This document shows positions 1-5,017 of a stretch of 5,935 nucleotides of DNA, in pieces. The notes beneath the pieces were generated by a model. The model was not told the origin of the DNA. It saw only the letters and a list, made by a program, of their open reading frames with translations, and ran no database searches. The DNA is from Bacillota bacterium (GTDB lineage: Bacteria; Bacillota; Clostridia; DSM-8532). The stretch is taken from the NCBI GenBank assembly GCA_023426765.1, contig JAEZBW010000540.1, forward strand, positions 1-5,935. Reading direction: 5' to 3'. Numbering within the stretch: position 1 is the first letter of the stretch; each line of letters starts with the position of its first letter. The position numbers were made by a program, and so were the translations under genes.

Positions 1-1633
1 CTGCATAATCGGCCAGGGTTTCCAGAATGGTCACCATGTCGCGGATGGATACCCCTTCCTTCAACAGGTTGCCCAGCACCTTCTGAACCTCGCCAAGGGT
101 CAGCAGCTTGGGCACCAGTTCTTCAACGATGGCAGGATAAGTGGTTTTAACATTGTCCAGCAGGGTTTGAACGTCCTGACGGCCCAGCAGTTCATGCGCA
201 TGCCTTTTGATGATTTCGGTCATATGGGTCGCAATGATCGACGGCGGGTCGACAACGGTATAGCCAAGCATTTCGGCACGATCGCGCTGGGTTTCATTGA
301 TCCACATGGCGGGCAGACCGAAGGCAGGTTCGGTGGTCGGAATTCCGTCGATTTCATCCTCAGCAGTACCGGGGTTCATCGCCATGAAGTGATCCATCAT
401 CAATTCACCCGTTGAAACCTCCACGCCTTTTATTTTAATGACATACTGGTTGGGGCTTAGCTGGATATTGTCACGCAGGCGGATGATCGGCACAATCATG
501 CCCATTTCAAGGGCAAGCTGCCTGCGAATCATGACCACCCTGTCCAGAAGATCCCCACCCTGGTTCACATCGGCCAGCGGAATGATCCCGTAACCAAACT
601 CCAGTTCTATGGGGTCCACCTGCAGCAGTGATATCACATTTTCGGGCTTTCGGATTTCCTCCACTTTTTGTTCCTCGGTGACAATTTCACCCTTTTTCTG
701 CTCCGCCTCCTCCATGGTGCGCATCCGCGAAGCAAGGATGATCAGCAGAATCGCGATGATGATCATAAAGATCTGACCGATGATAAAGGTCAGAACAAAG
801 CATGCTCCTGCCGCAATATACAAAACCTTTGGGCTGTTTATCAACTGGGAAATGATCTCCTGACCCAGGTCTTCTTCCGAGGCCGCACGGGTTACAATGA
901 TACCGGTGGCAATTGAAATCATCAGCGAGGGTACCTGGCTGACAAGACCATCCCCGATGGTCAGGATGGTGTATTTCGTCAAAACCTGATCAACAGGCAT
1001 GCCGCCCTCGATCATCCCCATGATAAAACCACCGACAATGTTCAGTGCGGTGGCAATAAAACCAAATATGGCATCGTTTTTTACGAATTTACTGGCACCG
1101 TCCATGGAGCCATAGAAATCGGCTTCACGCTGAACCTTTTTCCGCCTTGTACGCGCTTCGGCTTCATTGATCAACCCGGAGTTCAAATCGGCATCGATGG
1201 CCATCTGCTTACCGGGCATAGCATCCAGTGTGAAACGGGCCGCCACTTCGGACACACGCTCGGCGCCTTTGGTGATAACCAGAAACTGTACGATCATGAT
1301 GATCAGAAAGATGATGGCGCCAACGACGATGTTGTTGCCACCGACAAATTCCCCGAAGCTTTCGATAACCTTTCCGGCCTCTCCCTGGCCGATGATCAGA
1401 CGGGTTGAAGCCACGTTCAGCGAAAGCCTGAACAATGTCGTAAACAGCAGCAGGGTTGGAAAAGAGGACATGGTGAGCGCGTCTTTTGCGTAGATGGCAT
1501 TCAGAAGAATCAGCAGAGAAATGGTCAGATTGACGACCAGCAGCAGATCCATCAATATCGTTGGCAACGGAACCAGTATGACCAACAATATGACTACAGC
1601 CCATACAGCTATGAGAACACTTTTGAAGTTCAT
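1..1633 (-). CDS. flhA: Flagellar biosynthesis protein FlhA, N-terminal 544 residues (C-terminus off the window)
   Basis: FlhA is the nonameric membrane gate of the flagellar type III export apparatus; it passes rod, hook and filament subunits across the cytoplasmic membrane using the proton motive force. The reading frame is open from 1633 to the window edge. Seen: hydrophobic N-terminal spans (about residues 4-48), the FHIPEP-family signature RLSLNVASTR (69-78), spans at about 103-120, the conserved loop MPGKQMAIDADLNSGLI (139-155) whose first Asp in AIDADL corresponds from memory to the proton-pathway Asp208 of Salmonella, further spans at about 188-207, 233-248 and 270-301, then a charged linker (304-330) and the start of the cytoplasmic substrate/chaperone-docking domain, including PAMWINETQRDRAEMLGY (441-458). 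Family members are about 680-700 residues, so roughly 140-150 are missing at the left. The ATG at 1633 is preceded by GGAGGA at a good distance. flhB does not precede it, as it often does. Family assignment is certain. Confidence 0.97.
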   Translation of the reverse strand, partial: MNFKSVLIAVWAVVILLVILVPLPTILMDLLLVVNLTISLLILLNAIYAKDALTMSSFPTLLLFTTLFRLSLNVASTRLIIGQGEAGKVIESFGEFVGGNNIVVGAIIFLIIMIVQFLVITKGAERVSEVAARFTLDAMPGKQMAIDADLNSGLINEAEARTRRKKVQREADFYGSMDGASKFVKNDAIFGFIATALNIVGGFIMGMIEGGMPVDQVLTKYTILTIGDGLVSQVPSLMISIATGIIVTRAASEEDLGQEIISQLINSPKVLYIAAGACFVLTFIIGQIFMIIIAILLIILASRMRTMEEAEQKKGEIVTEEQKVEEIRKPENVISLLQVDPIELEFGYGIIPLADVNQGGDLLDRVVMIRRQLALEMGMIVPIIRLRDNIQLSPNQYVIKIKGVEVSTGELMMDHFMAMNPGTAEDEIDGIPTTEPAFGLPAMWINETQRDRAEMLGYTVVDPPSIIATHMTEIIKRHAHELLGRQDVQTLLDNVKTTYPAIVEELVPKLLTLGEVQKVLGNLLKEGVSIRDMVTILETLADYA

Positions 1634-1680
1634 ATTTGTCCTCCGCGCTTCGACAGTTATCCTTCGTAAAACCTACTCCC

Positions 1681-1709
1681 ATTTTACAGGATTTTTAACG
1701 AATAAACAA
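1681..1709 (-). promoter_or_regulatory. Candidate sigma-A promoter of flhA
   Basis: On the minus strand TTGTTT (1709-1704), a 17-bp spacer and TAAAAT (1686-1681) match 4/6 and 5/6 of the sigma-A hexamers with ideal spacing. Transcription would begin near 1674, leaving a leader of about 40 nt with the GGAGGA site of flhA. The spacer contains one copy of an 11-bp repeat. I looked for a flagellar sigma-D (TAAA-N15-GCCGATAT) site here and saw none that fits. Inferred from sequence only. Confidence 0.5.
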
Positions 1710-1726
1710 GAGATGACAGGATTTTT
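1686..1726. repeat. Direct repeat ACAGGATTTTT, two copies 30 bp apart
   Basis: ACAGGATTTTT occurs exactly at 1686-1696 and 1716-1726. The 30-bp period is close to three helical turns, so both copies would lie on about the same face of DNA. One copy fills most of the spacer of the candidate flhA promoter and touches its -10 hexamer; the other lies just upstream of the -35. This is the arrangement expected of a two-site regulator target, but no known regulator is assigned. It could also be a non-functional repeat. Confidence 0.6.
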
Positions 1727-1789
1727 GGAACTCACAAAAGTCAGGACGGGCGAATAGGATGTAGTAGATTAACATAAGGAGGTATGGGT

Positions 1790-1897
1790 ATGGACAATTG
1801 CAGAGCAGGAGGTTTTTTCAAGGACAACAGTGAGATTCTGTTTTTCATCTTAATCTTCCTGCTGTTATTCTGGGACAACGGAATGTTCAACTACTAA
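1790..1897 (+). CDS. Single-span membrane miniprotein, 35 residues, function unknown
   Basis: A 36-codon reading frame from ATG 1790 to TAA 1897. The start is set by AAGGAGG at 1776-1782, seven bases upstream; the other in-frame ATG at 1784 is only one base from that site and is unlikely. The product has a polar, glycine-containing head (MDNCRAGGFFKDNSE), one hydrophobic segment at about residues 16-28 (ILFFILIFLLLFW) and a short tail DNGMFNY. This plan, a Gly/Cys-containing head followed by one Leu/Ile/Phe-rich span, recalls the small proteins of spore-forming Firmicutes loosely grouped with YjcZ-type sporulation proteins, but that is an impression and not a family match. A strong hairpin terminator begins 28 bases after the stop, which supports a real monocistronic gene. 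It is divergent from flhA across 156 bp. Confidence 0.75.
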   Translation: MDNCRAGGFFKDNSEILFFILIFLLLFWDNGMFNY

Positions 1898-1924
1898 GGA
1901 TCAGCAAAGTGACGGCCTGAAGCA

Positions 1925-1970
1925 GGGGCCGGTTTCTGCAGAACTACAGGAACCGGCCTCTTGTTTCCTT
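1925..1970 (+). terminator. Intrinsic terminator of the miniprotein gene
   Basis: Arms 1925-1938 and 1947-1960 form a 14-bp GC-rich stem with two G-U pairs and an 8-base loop, followed by TTGTTTCCTT. It lies 27 bases past the stop of the miniprotein gene. For transcripts arriving from the dehydrogenase gene on the minus strand the same hairpin forms but lacks a U tract, so its use in that direction is uncertain. Confidence 0.8.
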
Positions 1971-1996
1971 ATAAAGGATATGCAGGAACCGGCCCC
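1925..1996. repeat. Three-armed repeat: one left arm, two near-identical right arms
   Basis: The right arm of the terminator (1947-1960, CAGGAACCGGCCTC) is repeated at 1983-1996 as CAGGAACCGGCCCC, 36 bp later with one base changed. Both can pair with the left arm at 1925-1938; the distal copy pairs with only one G-U wobble, so it would make the longer-looped but slightly better stem. A short palindrome, TCCTTATAAAGGA, lies between the two right arms. The third arm ends eight bases from the stop codon of the dehydrogenase gene. Confidence 0.75.
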
Positions 1997-2004
1997 ATGA
2001 AATT

Positions 2005-3195
2005 TTAAAGGCAACTGATGACCAACTGGCTCAGCTGTTCCCGGTTCAGTTTGATGGGATTGTTTTTGTTGGAGGTTTTTAAGGCGATTCTTTCCGCATC
2101 GGTGCTTGTGATGCCAAATTTGCTTAATCCGGGTAATTTCAGGGCTTCCTTCAATCTGAAAAGATAGTCTGCCAATGCTGCGCAGGTTTTTTTATCGTCT
2201 TTGGACACAAAACCGCAAAGTGTTTCTCCAAGAGCGACATACTTGCGGATCATCCATTCATTCGTCCGGCTGTTTTCAAAAGCTTCCTGAATGCTTATCC
2301 GAACAGCCTCGGGCAGCATCGTTCCGCAAAGAACCCCATGAGGTATGTCAAAAAGGCCTCCAATACTTGATGCAAACCCGTGTACAACACCCAGGCCGGC
2401 ATTCGCCAGGGTAATCCCCGACAATAGGGCTGCATAGGACATCTTTCCCCGTTTATCGAGATTCAGGGGTTCTTTTGTGCAGACATCCACCAGCGAAGCA
2501 GCGGCAAAACCAAGACCCGAGAGGGCCAGAGCATCTGTCATCGGATTGGATGCATCCGACATGTAGGATTCCAGCAACTGACACAAGGCGTCCATTCCGC
2601 TGGCGGCGGTTACATCCGGCGGGCAGCTTGCTGTCAGCTCCGGGTCGAGTATTGCGAGATCGGGAACAAAATTGTCATGGCGCAGGGAGTTTTTAAAGCC
2701 ATTATCTCCGATTTCGCTTAACACTGCATTCTTCGTCGCTTCACTTCCCGTTCCGGACGTGGTCGGCACGGCGATAAAGGGCGTCTTTCGCCCGTCATGC
2801 TCCATTCCTCTGCCCGCACCTTCCAGGAAAGCCATTACCGATTCCTGCTGCGGAAGCATGGCAGATATGGCCTTCCCCGTGTCGATGACACTGCCCCCGC
2901 CGATGGAAACCACCATATCAGGGTTCGCTGACCGATATTTTTGGGTTATTTCATCGATGAGTTTTGGTGAAGGCTCATGGAGAACCGTTATGATATGACA
3001 GGTCACTCCTGATTTGGACAGTTCATCCGAAAGCCATTCCCAATGCCGGCTTTTCTGAAACGATGCTCCTCCCAATACCAGAAGAATTTTCCGAACTCTC
3101 CGGGAAAACAGGAGTTCCGGCAACTTTTTTATCTTGCCCGCACCGAACAGGATATCCGGCGTATGGGTAAATTTGAACGACAATGCCTGTTGCAT
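2005..3195 (-). CDS. Iron-containing alcohol dehydrogenase family protein with an altered metal site
   Basis: A 396-residue member of the group III (iron-type) alcohol dehydrogenases (PF00465), cytosolic NAD(P)-dependent enzymes that interconvert alcohols with aldehydes or ketones. Seen: the nucleotide-binding GGGSVID (99-105), the signature PTTSGTGSE (144-152), and the metal-ligand region. The family binds its metal through Asp and three His. Here Asp202, His272 (in VVHGF) and His286 (in DIPHG) are in place, but the second ligand, usually His in DALTH, is Gln206 (DALCQLLESY). Length is normal and there is no frame break, so this looks like a divergent functional subgroup and not a pseudogene. 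Substrate and cofactor cannot be read from the sequence. ATG 3195 follows AAAGGAGAG (3211-3203) by seven bases. The cupin gene lies 163 bp upstream in the same direction; co-transcription is possible. A GC-rich repeat block follows the stop. Confidence 0.93.
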   Translation of the reverse strand: MQQALSFKFTHTPDILFGAGKIKKLPELLFSRRVRKILLVLGGASFQKSRHWEWLSDELSKSGVTCHIITVLHEPSPKLIDEITQKYRSANPDMVVSIGGGSVIDTGKAISAMLPQQESVMAFLEGAGRGMEHDGRKTPFIAVPTTSGTGSEATKNAVLSEIGDNGFKNSLRHDNFVPDLAILDPELTASCPPDVTAASGMDALCQLLESYMSDASNPMTDALALSGLGFAAASLVDVCTKEPLNLDKRGKMSYAALLSGITLANAGLGVVHGFASSIGGLFDIPHGVLCGTMLPEAVRISIQEAFENSRTNEWMIRKYVALGETLCGFVSKDDKKTCAALADYLFRLKEALKLPGLSKFGITSTDAERIALKTSNKNNPIKLNREQLSQLVISCL

Positions 3196-3264
3196 GGAAA
3201 TTCTCTCCTTTGAAATGATCTAAACACCATCAACAGTAAAATGGCCGCAACGCATTACATGCTG

Positions 3265-3283
3265 CCATAATTATTAAATATGG
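3265..3283. promoter_or_regulatory. 19-bp AT-rich palindrome upstream of the dehydrogenase gene, possible operator
   Basis: CCATAATTATTAAATATGG is a near-perfect palindrome: only one symmetric pair mismatches around the central base. It lies 70-88 bp upstream of the dehydrogenase start. Read on the minus strand it contains TAATAA and AATAAT, weak -10-like hexamers, but I see no convincing -35 partner. The position suits an operator that controls the dehydrogenase separately from the cupin. No regulator can be named. Confidence 0.45.
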
Positions 3284-3358
3284 GAGTTTAAAACGGTGAA
3301 ATATGCCGGATGTATGATTGATGCACTCTGTCGGGTTTATGAAAGTGTTTGGAAACCA

Positions 3359-3709
3359 CTAGGCATACAGCAGAATGACAGCCATAAACTCCAGCGGTTC
3401 GTCCCCTGTATTTTCAATCGCATGATATGCGCCGTCACCGGTCAGGATCACATCCCCCGCATGGACGGTTTTCAGGATGCCGTTATCGTTCACCTGGGCT
3501 GTTCCCTTTAAGATATAGTAAGCCTCTTCCTCACCCACGTGATCATGTTCTCCAATCGAACTGCCCGGATTTAGCGTGACCCTGGCGAACATTCGAACCT
3601 TTCCCTTCATTTCTTCCTTCTCCAGAATATGAAGAATTTCAATGCTGCCGTTTCCGCCTCTCATTTTTTCACGGATTTCTTTTTTCATCTGTTCCATTTT
3701 CTTAACCAT
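3359..3709 (-). CDS. Single-domain metal-binding cupin protein
   Basis: A 116-residue one-domain cupin. An N-terminal charged helix (1-20, rich in Lys, Glu and Met) precedes the beta-barrel. Cupin motif 1 is complete, with His55 and His57 of the HxH pair, Glu62 and Gly69; motif 2 gives Gly85, Gly93, His96 and Asn100, with the usual Pro replaced by Gly91. The three His and one Glu are the standard metal set, so a divalent metal is likely bound. Small cupins of this type range from dioxygenases and isomerases to ligand sensors; the substrate cannot be read here. The start is ATG 3709, because GGGAGGT lies seven bases before it; an in-frame ATG at 3730 lacks such a site. The dehydrogenase gene follows 163 bp downstream on the same strand. 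A sigma-A-like promoter at 3804-3832 overlaps an inverted repeat, suggesting repression or activation. Confidence 0.92.
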   Translation of the reverse strand: MVKKMEQMKKEIREKMRGGNGSIEILHILEKEEMKGKVRMFARVTLNPGSSIGEHDHVGEEEAYYILKGTAQVNDNGILKTVHAGDVILTGDGAYHAIENTGDEPLEFMAVILLYA

Positions 3710-3736
3710 AAAATTACCTCCCGATTGCACCAGACT

Positions 3737-3775
3737 CTTTTACCTTACAAAGGACATGTTGCTTCCCGGTAAAAG
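3737..3775. repeat. Inverted repeat CTTTTACC / GGTAAAAG in the cupin leader
   Basis: Perfect 8-bp arms at 3737-3744 and 3768-3775 are separated by 23 bp. If the promoter at 3804-3832 is used, both arms lie in the roughly 88-nt untranslated leader of the cupin mRNA, 28 bases before the start codon, so they could form a stem-loop ahead of the ribosome site or be a spaced operator. There is no U tract after it, so it is not a terminator. Confidence 0.5.
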
Positions 3776-3800
3776 AAACGACTCAAATAAGCATTACAGA

Positions 3801-3827
3801 TTCATTTTAACCTTTTCCTAAAATGAA
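3801..3827. promoter_or_regulatory. Inverted repeat over the cupin -10 region, possible operator
   Basis: TTCATTTTA (3801-3809) and TAAAATGAA (3819-3827) are perfect 9-bp arms around a 9-bp centre. The left arm contains the -10 hexamer of the candidate cupin promoter on the minus strand, and the rest fills its spacer up to the -35. A protein bound here would block that promoter. The arms are AT-rich and lack a GC core, so a terminator is unlikely. Confidence 0.55.
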
Positions 3828-3832
3828 AACAA
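3804..3832 (-). promoter_or_regulatory. Candidate sigma-A promoter of the cupin gene
   Basis: On the minus strand TTGTTT (3832-3827), a 17-bp spacer and TAAAAT (3809-3804) have the same hexamers and spacing as the candidate flhA promoter. Transcription would start near 3797, giving a leader of about 88 nt. It lies inside one inverted repeat and touches a second. Confidence 0.55.
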
Positions 3833-3861
3833 GCTATGCAGTCACCTTCCCAAAGCTTGTT
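3828..3861. repeat. Inverted repeat AACAAGCT / AGCTTGTT in the divergent region
   Basis: Perfect 8-bp arms at 3828-3835 and 3854-3861 are separated by 18 bp. The left arm overlaps the -35 of the cupin promoter. The right arm ends just before TATACT (3865-3870), a possible -10 for the plus-strand membrane gene, although the matching -35 is poor. Either a shared operator for the two divergent genes or a DNA hairpin is possible. Confidence 0.45.
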
Positions 3862-3920
3862 CAATATACTGTAGTAAGCCGGATATTTGTCCGCTACACA
3901 CTGCAAAGGAGGTGAGAAAT

Positions 3921-4307
3921 ATGTATTATAGAGACCCCCGTAAGCTGTTCTGCCTTGCTGCCGGTATTCTCGGAATTGTTCTGATCGGACTTGGCGTATT
4001 TTTACTTGCAACCGGTTTCAGCATTAATGCCATCACAATCGGCACGATTGTTTCAGGTATTGTTCTGCTGGTTGTTTGCGGATTATCCAAATGTATGAGG
4101 CTCCATTGCCTGACATGCCTGTTGTTTTTGCTGATTACCCTGTTTCTGATCATAGCGGGCATTCTGACCATCCTCTTTACCGGAAGCCTCATCGTGGCAT
4201 TAATCCTGATTGGTCTTGGCATCATTGCACTGATACTGGATGTGGTATGCCTGATCCTGAAACTGTGCCGCATAACAGTCGACAAGGGAGAACCTCCATT
4301 TTGTTAA
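3921..4307 (+). CDS. Cysteine-rich four-span membrane protein, function unknown
   Basis: A 128-residue integral membrane protein that I do not recognise. Four hydrophobic segments are seen at about residues 9-32, 35-55, 62-86 and 88-114, with a short charged N-terminus (MYYRDPRK) and a C-terminal tail ending in PPFC. It has eight Cys; four form a spaced set around the loop between spans 2 and 3 (Cys53, 58, 63, 66), two lie near the end of span 4 (Cys110, 116), and the last residue is Cys. The start is ATG 3921, eight bases after AAGGAGG (3906-3912); a GTG at 3912 overlaps that site and is rejected. A strong terminator begins 13 bases after the stop, so the gene is probably monocistronic. It diverges from the cupin gene across a repeat-rich region. 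Confidence 0.85.
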   Translation: MYYRDPRKLFCLAAGILGIVLIGLGVFLLATGFSINAITIGTIVSGIVLLVVCGLSKCMRLHCLTCLLFLLITLFLIIAGILTILFTGSLIVALILIGLGIIALILDVVCLILKLCRITVDKGEPPFC

Positions 4308-4319
4308 CACGCATGATTA

Positions 4320-4352
4320 AAAAAGGGACGGGTGACAGGCCCGCCCCTTTTT
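4320..4352 (+). terminator. Intrinsic terminator after the four-span membrane gene
   Basis: Arms 4320-4332 and 4340-4352 pair over 13 bp with one A-C mismatch around a 7-base loop. The stem has a GC core flanked by an A run on the left and five T on the right, so it can act in both directions, although its main role is to end the gene that stops at 4307. Confidence 0.88.
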
Positions 4353-4353
4353 C

Positions 4354-4382
4354 TTGCACACAATGGTTTCGATTGCTATACT
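4354..4382 (+). promoter_or_regulatory. Sigma-A promoter of the rhomboid gene
   Basis: TTGCAC (4354-4359), a 17-bp spacer and TATACT (4377-4382) match 4/6 and 5/6 of the consensus at ideal spacing, directly after a terminator and before a gene. Transcription would start near 4389, which puts the ATG at 4403 only about 14 bases into the message and favours the downstream TTG start. Confidence 0.75.
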
Positions 4383-4420
4383 GATTATAGTTTAACTTTT
4401 GCATGACAGAGGTGTTGTTT

Positions 4421-4984
4421 TTGCTGAAACGTATTCATTATAATTCTCCCGTCATCCTAACCTTTGCACTTCTTTCGGTTGGGGCGCTGATTGCCGCAGA
4501 ATTAACCGGCATGGCCTCCACACGGCTGTTGTTTTCGGTCTACAGGGGAAGCCTTTTGGATCCTCTTTTCTATTTCAGGCTTTTCGGTCATGTATTGGGG
4601 CATGTTGACTGGGAGCATTTTTTCAATAACTTTCTGGTTATTCTGTTGGTCGGGCCCATGCTGGAGGTGAAGTATGGCTCGAAGAGCATGATCATCATGT
4701 TCACCGTCACCGCCTTTGTTACCGGGGTTCTGAATATCCTTCTGTTCAATACCGCCCTGCTGGGGGCAAGCGGCATTGTCTACATGCTGATCATATTAAG
4801 CTCATTTGTCAATATCCGGGAAGGGAGCATTCCGCTAACCTTGCTGCTGGTCGCTGCCATTTATATCGGTCGGGAAGTTGTAACCGGTCTGTCGGCAACA
4901 GACAATATCTCACAGCTGACGCATATCGCCGGAGGCTTATGCGGCCTGTTCTTTGGCTTCTCGGCAAAGAAATCAAAAAAATGA
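4421..4984 (+). CDS. Rhomboid family intramembrane serine protease
   Basis: Rhomboids cut transmembrane substrates inside the membrane with a Ser-His dyad. In the 187-residue form starting at TTG 4421 the key residues are His66 and Asn70 (HFFNN, oxyanion-hole side), Ser117 in GASG (115-118, nucleophile) and His168 in QLTHIAGG (partner base). Six spans are visible: about 10-29, 66-83, 87-107, 111-130, 137-152 and 166-181, i.e. the minimal bacterial core without an extra domain; the tail is basic (AKKSKK). ATG 4403 is in frame but has no ribosome site and lies close to the predicted transcript start; AGAGGTG at 4408-4414 is six bases before TTG 4421, giving an N-terminus MLKRIHYNSP. The 193-residue alternative from 4403 cannot be excluded. 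No substrate is evident nearby. It is convergent with the PilZ gene, 33 bp away. Confidence 0.92.
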   Translation: MLKRIHYNSPVILTFALLSVGALIAAELTGMASTRLLFSVYRGSLLDPLFYFRLFGHVLGHVDWEHFFNNFLVILLVGPMLEVKYGSKSMIIMFTVTAFVTGVLNILLFNTALLGASGIVYMLIILSSFVNIREGSIPLTLLLVAAIYIGREVVTGLSATDNISQLTHIAGGLCGLFFGFSAKKSKK

Positions 4985-5017
4985 TTGAACGAATGCAGAT
5001 GTGTTTTTTGGATGTGA

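Noticed and set aside
1209..1682. Minus-strand reading frame of 157 codons overlapping the flhA start
   Set aside because: It is in another frame of the same strand as flhA, which has unmistakable family motifs; the product has no membrane or domain features and is rich in His and Arg, typical of a shadow frame.
1167..1757. Plus-strand frames (1167-1493, 1494-1757) opposite flhA
   Set aside because: Antisense to the well-supported flhA gene, without ribosome sites or recognisable sequence.
1752..1780. GAATA...CATA resembling a forespore sigma-G promoter before the miniprotein gene
   Set aside because: The -10 would overlap the ribosome binding site, so transcription would begin after it; spacing is also short.
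2175..2998. Plus-strand frames opposite the alcohol dehydrogenase
   Set aside because: All are antisense to a full-length, motif-complete dehydrogenase gene and show no protein features of their own.
3296..3511. Plus-strand frame of 71 codons beginning in the cupin-dehydrogenase gap
   Set aside because: Two thirds of it is antisense to the cupin gene, and no proper ribosome site precedes the ATG.
3802..4011. Minus-strand frame of 69 codons across the divergent region
   Set aside because: It overlaps both the candidate cupin promoter and the start of the membrane gene and has no ribosome site or recognisable domain.
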